Below, in pieces: positions 48,440 through 53,173 of a stretch of DNA of 53,173 bases. Positions within the stretch are counted from its first letter, which is position 1. Each line of letters starts with the position of its first letter. Origin of the DNA: Hallerella sp963629575 (GTDB lineage Bacteria > Fibrobacterota > Fibrobacteria > Fibrobacterales > Fibrobacteraceae); contig CAVGIM010000014.1 of assembly GCA_963629575.1 (NCBI GenBank), positions 1 to 53,173 on the forward strand. The letters are read 5' to 3'. A program made the translations under genes and the position numbers. The notes below the pieces were generated by a model. That model ran no database searches. It had not been told where the DNA came from and worked only from the letters and a program-made list of their open reading frames with translations.

Positions 48440-50316
48440 GGCACCTTGAGACAGCGAATCGCGTTGAGAACGGCGAGAATCATGACGCCGACATCTGCGA
48501 AAATCGCCATCCACATGTTGGCAAGGCCAATAGCTCCGAGGAAAAGGCATATCGCCTTGACCGCAATGCAGAACGCGATATTTTCCTTGACGATTCTCAT
48601 GCATTTTCTGGAAATTTTAATCGCTGTCGAAATTTTTAGCGGATCGTCGTCCATCAGGACAATGTCCGCGGCTTCGATGGCGGCATCGGATCCCAGGGCG
48701 CCCATGGCGATTCCCAGGTCCGCGCGGGAAAGAACGGGCGCATCGTTGATTCCGTCTCCGACAAATGCGGTGATTTCGCTTTTCGATGGGTTCCGTTGCA
48801 GAAATTCTTCGACTTTCTTGACCTTGTCCGAGGGAAGAAGTCCGGCATAAAATCGATCAATGCCTAGTTTGCCCGCGATATCCTCGGCGACTTTCGGGGA
48901 ATCTCCGGTGAGCATCACCGTCTCTCGAATTCCGCACTTTTTGAGTTCTTCGATTGCCTGGGCGGCGTGTGGCTTGAGCGTGTCGGATATGACGATATGT
49001 CCGGCGTATGTTCCTTCGATGGAAACGTGGATGACCGTTCCGACGTGATGACAGCCGTGCCATTTGACGCCGAGTTCGTCCATCAGCTTGCTGTTTCCCG
49101 CATAGACCTTTTTCCCGTTGACTTTCGCGGAGATGCCGCGTCCCGGAATTTCGGAAACGTCTTCGACCGTACATTGGTCGCTTTCCTTGCCGTAGGCCTG
49201 CTTGAGCGAAGAGGCGATGGGATGCCTGGAATAGCGTTCGACGTGGGCGGCGATGTGCAGGAGTTCATCCTTGCCGAGAATGTCGGGATGGATGGCGGAA
49301 ACTTCGAAAGTTCCGCGGGTCAGGGTTCCGGTCTTGTCGAGGAAAACCGTTTTCGTATTGGAAAGGCTTTCCAGAAAATTGGAACCCTTGACGAGGATTC
49401 CCGAACGGGAAGCGCCCCCGATTCCGGCAAAAAACGAAAGCGGAATGCTCACGACCAGCGCGCAGGGGCAGCTGATGACAAGAAAAGTCAAGGATCGATA
49501 GAGCCAAACGGTCCATTCGGGAGAACTTTCGAGAAAAAGCGAGATGATGGGCGGAAAAACGGCAAGGACGATTGCGGAAAGCGTGACGATTGGCGTGTAA
49601 ACCCGGGCAAATCGAGTGATGAAATTTTCCGATTTCGATTTCTGCGAACTGGCGTCTTCGATCAGTTCCAGGATTTTCGACGCGGTCGATTCGCCAAATT
49701 CCCTTGTCGTGCGCACCTTGAGAACTCCCGAGAGGTTGATGCTTCCCGAAAGGACTTCGTCCGAAGCCGAGACGTCGCGGGGAAGCGATTCTCCGGTGAG
49801 AGCGACCGTGTTTACCGCCGAGGAACCTTCCACGACAAGACCATCGATGGGAATCTTTTCCCCGGGCTTGACGATTATCGTCGAACCTGTCGGAACATCG
49901 TCCGGCGAAACCTTTTCAAGCGAACCGTCTTCCTTTTCGAGGTTTGCGTAGTCCGGTCGAATGTCCATCAGTTGCGAAATGTTCTTGCGGCTCTTGCCTA
50001 CCGCATAGCCTTGAAACCATTCGCCGACTTGGTAGAAGAGCATTACGGCGACCGCTTCGGCGTAGTCACCGGTCTTGAAGAGCCCCAGTAAAAGGGCTCC
50101 GACGGTTGCGATGGACATTAGCAGGTATTCGTCGAAAGGCTGCCTGTGCAAAATACCCGCGAACGCCTTCTTGAGCACGTCGTAGCCGACAACCAGATAG
50201 GGAATCGCGTAGAACAGAAAGCGGATGCCTCCATCGGCAGGAATAAAGTGCAGAGTGACAAGCAGTAGCGCCGCGAGGATTATCCGGCAGAGATTTTTCT
50301 TTTGCTTCTTGTCCAT
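48433..50316 (-). CDS. zntA: Zn2+/Cd2+/Pb2+-exporting P-type ATPase
   Basis: A 627-residue P1B-type ATPase. The transmembrane metal motif is CPC (Cys283-Pro-Cys285), the phosphorylated residue is Asp327 in DKTGTLT, TGES lies at 174-177, HP is in RHPIASSL, and the end has GDGINDAPVL. In the last helices, FADVGVMILAVLNAIR carries the Asp typical of the Zn/Cd subgroup. There is no N-terminal HMA domain; instead a separate HMA protein is encoded upstream. A hairpin with a T-run sits in the 68-base gap. The ArsR repressor and operator next door support induction by Zn or Cd. Confidence 0.92.
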   Translation of the reverse strand: MDKKQKKNLCRIILAALLLVTLHFIPADGGIRFLFYAIPYLVVGYDVLKKAFAGILHRQPFDEYLLMSIATVGALLLGLFKTGDYAEAVAVMLFYQVGEWFQGYAVGKSRKNISQLMDIRPDYANLEKEDGSLEKVSPDDVPTGSTIIVKPGEKIPIDGLVVEGSSAVNTVALTGESLPRDVSASDEVLSGSINLSGVLKVRTTREFGESTASKILELIEDASSQKSKSENFITRFARVYTPIVTLSAIVLAVFPPIISLFLESSPEWTVWLYRSLTFLVISCPCALVVSIPLSFFAGIGGASRSGILVKGSNFLESLSNTKTVFLDKTGTLTRGTFEVSAIHPDILGKDELLHIAAHVERYSRHPIASSLKQAYGKESDQCTVEDVSEIPGRGISAKVNGKKVYAGNSKLMDELGVKWHGCHHVGTVIHVSIEGTYAGHIVISDTLKPHAAQAIEELKKCGIRETVMLTGDSPKVAEDIAGKLGIDRFYAGLLPSDKVKKVEEFLQRNPSKSEITAFVGDGINDAPVLSRADLGIAMGALGSDAAIEAADIVLMDDDPLKISTAIKISRKCMRIVKENIAFCIAVKAICLFLGAIGLANMWMAIFADVGVMILAVLNAIRCLKVPQ

Positions 50317-50348
50317 GGGAGGCTCCTTTCGTATTTGTGGTCATCTCT

Positions 50349-50391
50349 AAAAAAGCGACTTCTAGAGGTTTCCTTGTAAAATTTCTAGAAG
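50349..50391 (-). terminator. hairpin between the HMA protein and zntA genes
   Basis: CTTCTAGA (50359-50366) pairs with TCTAGAAG (50384-50391), and the minus strand continues to six T at 50354-50349. It overlaps the HMA stop codon and may make zntA expression lower than that of the HMA gene. Confidence 0.5.
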
Positions 50392-50606
50392 AAAACTTCG
50401 CAGTCGGATTCGACTTTCTTGCAGCTTTCGCGAACCGCGCTCATCACGGATTTTTCGTCGGCGTTCTCGTCGAATTCCACTTTCATCTTGAGCAGCATGA
50501 AGTTGACTGTCGCCTCCTTCACGCCTGCGGTCTTCCTTGCGGCGTCTTCCATCTTCTGGGCGCAAACCGGGCAATCGACGGCTATCTTGTAACTTTTCTT
50601 CATCAT
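50385..50606 (-). CDS. stand-alone HMA metal-binding protein
   Basis: A 73-residue heavy-metal-associated (ferredoxin-like) domain. The metal site is DCPVC (Cys12, Cys15), followed by AQKMEDAARKTAGVKEATVNF, as in the N-terminal domains of Cd/Zn ATPases. Here the domain is encoded apart from the ATPase, so it likely works as a chaperone or regulatory domain in trans. It is first in the minus-strand pair with zntA and reads away from the ArsR operator. ATG at 50606 or 50603. Confidence 0.85.
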   Translation of the reverse strand: MMKKSYKIAVDCPVCAQKMEDAARKTAGVKEATVNFMLLKMKVEFDENADEKSVMSAVRESCKKVESDCEVFF

Positions 50607-50627
50607 GACCTCTTCGGTTGAAATTTG

Positions 50628-50651
50628 TTAAACAATTAAATAATTGTTTAA
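50628..50651. promoter_or_regulatory. ArsR/SmtB-type operator between the HMA and arsR genes
   Basis: Perfect 10-bp arms TTAAACAATT and AATTGTTTAA with a 4-base spacer AAAT lie in the 87-base divergent gap. The half-site resembles CadC/SmtB operators. It would let the downstream ArsR protein control both directions. Confidence 0.75.
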
Positions 50652-50693
50652 TCGTTTGCCGTAAATATAGAACGGTGCGCTCCCGGTGGCAAG

Positions 50694-51107
50694 ATGACAG
50701 TTCGCGAATTTTCTATTTTGAGAAGAGATTTTCACAGGAAGTCCGGATTGCCTCACAACCATCCCGTCACAGAAAAGGAACTGATTCTTGCCAAGCGCAT
50801 GCCGACGGAACGCGCGGCGATGCAGGTTGCCGGCGCGATGAAACAGCTTGGCGATGTTTCCCGTCTGCGGATTTTCTGGCTGCTCTGCCATGCGGAAGAA
50901 TGCGTGACGAATATCGCCGAACTGGTAGGCATGTCCAGCCCTGCGGTTTCGCACCACTTGCGTCTCCTGAAGGCCTCGGGACTGATAGAATCGAATCGGG
51001 TCGGAAAGGAAATGTTTTACCGGGCAGCGCCAACGCCGCTCGTTCGGCAGCTTCACGTCACCATCGAGTCGGTTGCGGAAATCACCTGTCCGGAAGGGGG
51101 GCGCTAA
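50694..51107 (+). CDS. ArsR/SmtB-family metal-sensing repressor
   Basis: A 137-residue winged-helix repressor of the CadC/SmtB/CzrA type. The helix-turn-helix reads VTNIAELVGMSSPAVSHHLRLLKASGLI, preceded by FWLLCHAEECV with Cys65 and Cys70 near the alpha-3 metal site. The C-terminal helix has His and Cys (QLHVTIESVAEITC) that could form an alpha-5 site. It is divergent from the HMA-zntA pair with the operator between, so it likely represses metal efflux and itself. ygiQ starts on its stop codon (TAATG). Confidence 0.9.
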   Translation: MTVREFSILRRDFHRKSGLPHNHPVTEKELILAKRMPTERAAMQVAGAMKQLGDVSRLRIFWLLCHAEECVTNIAELVGMSSPAVSHHLRLLKASGLIESNRVGKEMFYRAAPTPLVRQLHVTIESVAEITCPEGGR

Positions 51108-53026
51108 TGGAACCGTCTAGCGGATTTTTGCCGATTTCCAAGGAAGACCTGGATTCTCGGGGCTGGGACTTTGTCGATGTCGTGGTCGTTTCCGCCGACG
51201 CCTATGTCGATCATCCTTCGTTTGGCCATGCGGTCATGTCTCGTCTTATCGAACACGAAGGCTATCGCGTCGCCGTTCTTCCCCAGCCAAACTGGCGCGA
51301 TGACTTGCGGGATTTCAAGAAGCTGGGAAAACCGCGACTGTTCTTTGCCATCTCGAGCGGCATGGACAGCATGGTGAATCATTACACGGCGGGAAAGCGG
51401 CTTCGAAGCGACGATGCGTTTACGCCGGGAGGCAGGGCGGGTTTTCGACCGGACCGCGCGACGAGCGTCTATGCGAAAATCCTGAAACGGCTTTATCCGG
51501 ACGTTCCGATTGTCATTGGCGGCCTGGAATCGAGCTTGCGACGAATCAGTCATTACGATTATTGGGACGACAGGGTCTTTCCGCCGATCCTCGCGACGAC
51601 AGGCGCGGACCTTCTCATCTACGGGATGGGCGAAAAGCCGATGAAGGAACTTTTGCACCTGTTGAAAAAAGGCGTTCCGTTTTCGAACATGAATTCCATT
51701 CCGCAAACGGCCTTTTGCGTTCCCAAGGGTCGCATTCCCAAGAATCGGGAATTCGAAGACTTGGTCTTGCCGAGCTACGAGGAATGCACGCAAAGCAAAC
51801 GGAAACAGTTCGAAGCATTTCGCAAGACGGAAGTGGAATCCAACCGGATTCACGCGCGGCGAATCTTGCAGGACGTGGGCGAGGAAACGGTCGTCATCAA
51901 CCCGCCGTTTCCTCCGTTAAAGGAAGGCGAACTGGACGAAAGCTTTGAATATCCCTACATGCGCGCACCGCACCCGCGCTACAGGAAGCGCGGTCCTGTA
52001 CCTGCGTTCGAGATGATCAAGTTTTCCATCAACACGCATCGAGGCTGTTTTGGCGGCTGTAGCTTTTGCGCCATCAATGCGCACCAGGGAAAGTTCGTGG
52101 CAAGTCGCAGTCGGGAAAGCATTCTCCGCGAAGTGGAAATCGTGACGCAAATGCCAGGCTTTGCCGGGACGATTACGGATTTGGGCGGTCCGAGCGCGAA
52201 CATGTACAAGATGCGGGGGAAGGACGTTTCCCGTTGCGAAAAGTGCGCACGACCGAGCTGCGTGTTTCCGCGGATCTGCGACAACATGAATACGCGTCAT
52301 CACGAGCTGACGGAGCTCTACCGCGAAGTTTCCAGAAATCCGAAGGTCAAGCATCTCTTTATCGGAAGCGGTGTCCGCTATGACCTGCTCTTGCAGGAGA
52401 CGACGGACAAGTCGCTCCAGGAAGATCACCGGGAATACACGCGCGAGCTTATTTGGCATCACGTGAGCGGACGTCTGAAAGTCGCGCCGGAACACACCTC
52501 CGATAGCGTTTTGAGCCTCATCCGAAAGCCGTCGTTTAGCCTGTTCTACAAGTTCAAGGAAATCTTTGACCGGGAAAGCGCGGCGGCGGGAAAGAACCAG
52601 CAGATTGTTCCTTACTTTATATCGAGCCATCCGGGATGCACCGAAAAGGACATGGCGGAGCTTGCTCTCGAAACGAAACAGCTCGGATTTCGATTGGAAC
52701 AGGTCCAGGATTTTACGCCGACGCCGATGACCGTTGCGACGGAAATGTACTATGCGGAAACGTATCCCGACGGAAAACCGCTCTACGTGGCAAAGACCCC
52801 GGCCCAGAAAAACAACCAGAAACGCTTTTTCTTCTGGTATATTCCCGAAAATCGCGTCTGGATCCAGCAGACCCTCGAACGCCTGAAGCTCGGGAAAATA
52901 TCGAGGCTCCTGCTTTCCCGGACGTCCTACAAGGAAGGTCGCCTCTACGAACCCAGCAAGGAACGCGCCCAGGAGCGAATCCGCTTCAAGAAAGAGCGCA
53001 AAGAGCGTCGTCGCGGGCGGTCCTAG
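51107..53026 (+). CDS. ygiQ: YgiQ-family radical SAM protein
   Basis: A 639-residue protein of the YgiQ family (UPF0313). The ATG at 51107 overlaps the arsR stop and has a GGAAGGGGGG ribosome binding site; the longer frame upstream runs through arsR and is not real. The N-terminal half (DVVVVSADAYVDHPSFGHAV, RISHYDYWDD) is a B12-like domain. The radical SAM cysteines are Cys314, Cys318 and Cys321 (RGCFGGCSFC). The basic C-terminus (RKERRRGRS) suggests nucleic acid contact. Function is unknown; coupling to an ArsR gene is unusual. Confidence 0.9.
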   Translation: MEPSSGFLPISKEDLDSRGWDFVDVVVVSADAYVDHPSFGHAVMSRLIEHEGYRVAVLPQPNWRDDLRDFKKLGKPRLFFAISSGMDSMVNHYTAGKRLRSDDAFTPGGRAGFRPDRATSVYAKILKRLYPDVPIVIGGLESSLRRISHYDYWDDRVFPPILATTGADLLIYGMGEKPMKELLHLLKKGVPFSNMNSIPQTAFCVPKGRIPKNREFEDLVLPSYEECTQSKRKQFEAFRKTEVESNRIHARRILQDVGEETVVINPPFPPLKEGELDESFEYPYMRAPHPRYRKRGPVPAFEMIKFSINTHRGCFGGCSFCAINAHQGKFVASRSRESILREVEIVTQMPGFAGTITDLGGPSANMYKMRGKDVSRCEKCARPSCVFPRICDNMNTRHHELTELYREVSRNPKVKHLFIGSGVRYDLLLQETTDKSLQEDHREYTRELIWHHVSGRLKVAPEHTSDSVLSLIRKPSFSLFYKFKEIFDRESAAAGKNQQIVPYFISSHPGCTEKDMAELALETKQLGFRLEQVQDFTPTPMTVATEMYYAETYPDGKPLYVAKTPAQKNNQKRFFFWYIPENRVWIQQTLERLKLGKISRLLLSRTSYKEGRLYEPSKERAQERIRFKKERKERRRGRS

Positions 53027-53029
53027 TCG

Positions 53030-53173
53030 AGAGTGGAGTGTTGAGAGTGAAGGGTGAAGAGTGGGACTCCGAGCGGTCATCCTGGAGGGAGGTCAGAACT
53101 TAGAACTTGGAGCTTAGAACTGAGTTTCGCAGACGTTTAGGTTCAAATGTAAAGCGGATCGCTCTGCGTCTCT
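53030..53173. repeat. second copy of the dispersed repeat family at the window edge
   Basis: After ygiQ the sequence holds GAGTGGAGTGTTGAGAGTGA (53034), GTCATCCTGGAGGGAG (53078-53093) and GAACTTAGAACTTGGAGC (about 53096). The first two are inverted counterparts of the modules near 18855 and 18801, the third is in the same orientation as near 18668. No gene is evident to the right edge. Confidence 0.6.

Noticed and set aside
50618..51106. N-terminal extension of ygiQ to 802 residues
   Set aside because: It runs through arsR in another frame; the ATG at 51107 has a strong ribosome binding site and fits the family.

Overview
The window looks like chromosomal DNA of Fibrobacter or a close relative. 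The best evidence is a GH16 lichenase with the natural circular permutation known from the Fibrobacter succinogenes enzyme. Supporting evidence is a GH9 cellulase, a TIGR02147-family regulator overlapping a lipoprotein gene, LptE and several secreted or outer-membrane proteins of a Gram-negative cell. Most of the window is fairly GC-rich. The first 1.2 kb and part of a restriction-modification gene are visibly AT-richer. Several promoters share a TATATT -10 box.

Layout. 1-1226: an AT-rich, ATGA-coupled cassette (3' end of a toxin-like gene, an unknown gene, RNA 2'-phosphotransferase). 1265-9449: folE, then glutamate synthase gltB-gltD with a NifA-type sigma-54 activator, a nitrogen-assimilation unit. 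9450-10773: a HIRAN-like protein gene bracketed by two near-identical palindromes. 10774-16191 (minus): metal and redox genes, namely a P1B-type ATPase with a small membrane partner, a flavodoxin under a two-operator promoter, and a DUF1007-NicO-ZIP operon. 16237-18497 (minus): GH16 lichenase plus a sugar-sensing GntR/LacI hybrid regulator. 18498-20299: dispersed repeat and serS. 20363-25785: lptE, an Eco57I-like restriction-modification protein, a schlafen-like AlbA/HATPase protein, and the GH9 cellulase. 25859-33675: a fused radical SAM protein, a giant metalloprotease/beta-propeller surface protein, and mutL. 33772-39070: Fibrobacter-type accessory proteins, a candidate small RNA and a transposase remnant. 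39078-41277: ftsB, dprA, mazG and a small membrane protein. 41439-48439: the translation operon rimP-nusA-infB-rbfA-truB-ribF. 48433-51107: a Zn/Cd efflux locus (ATPase, separate HMA protein, ArsR repressor with operator). 51107-53026: ygiQ, then a second copy of the dispersed repeat at the right edge.

How the genes work together. GltBD makes glutamate, probably under the adjacent NifA-like regulator. Two P-type ATPases, ZIP, NicO and DUF1007 form a dense metal-homeostasis region. GH16 and GH9 degrade plant beta-glucans. The ribosome/translation operon is conventional in order and tightly overlapped.

Most notable observations: MutL has lost the residues of its endonuclease metal sites; a PacL/DUF6110-like protein is paired with a P-type ATPase that has SCA instead of CPC; a HIRAN gene is flanked by palindromes; the lichenase regulator has two DNA-binding domains; a roughly 117-nt small-RNA unit has its own promoter and terminator; the divergent dprA and mazG start codons share one CATG; and the left-edge toxin-like/KptA cassette. 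All assignments come from reading the sequence; no database search was run.
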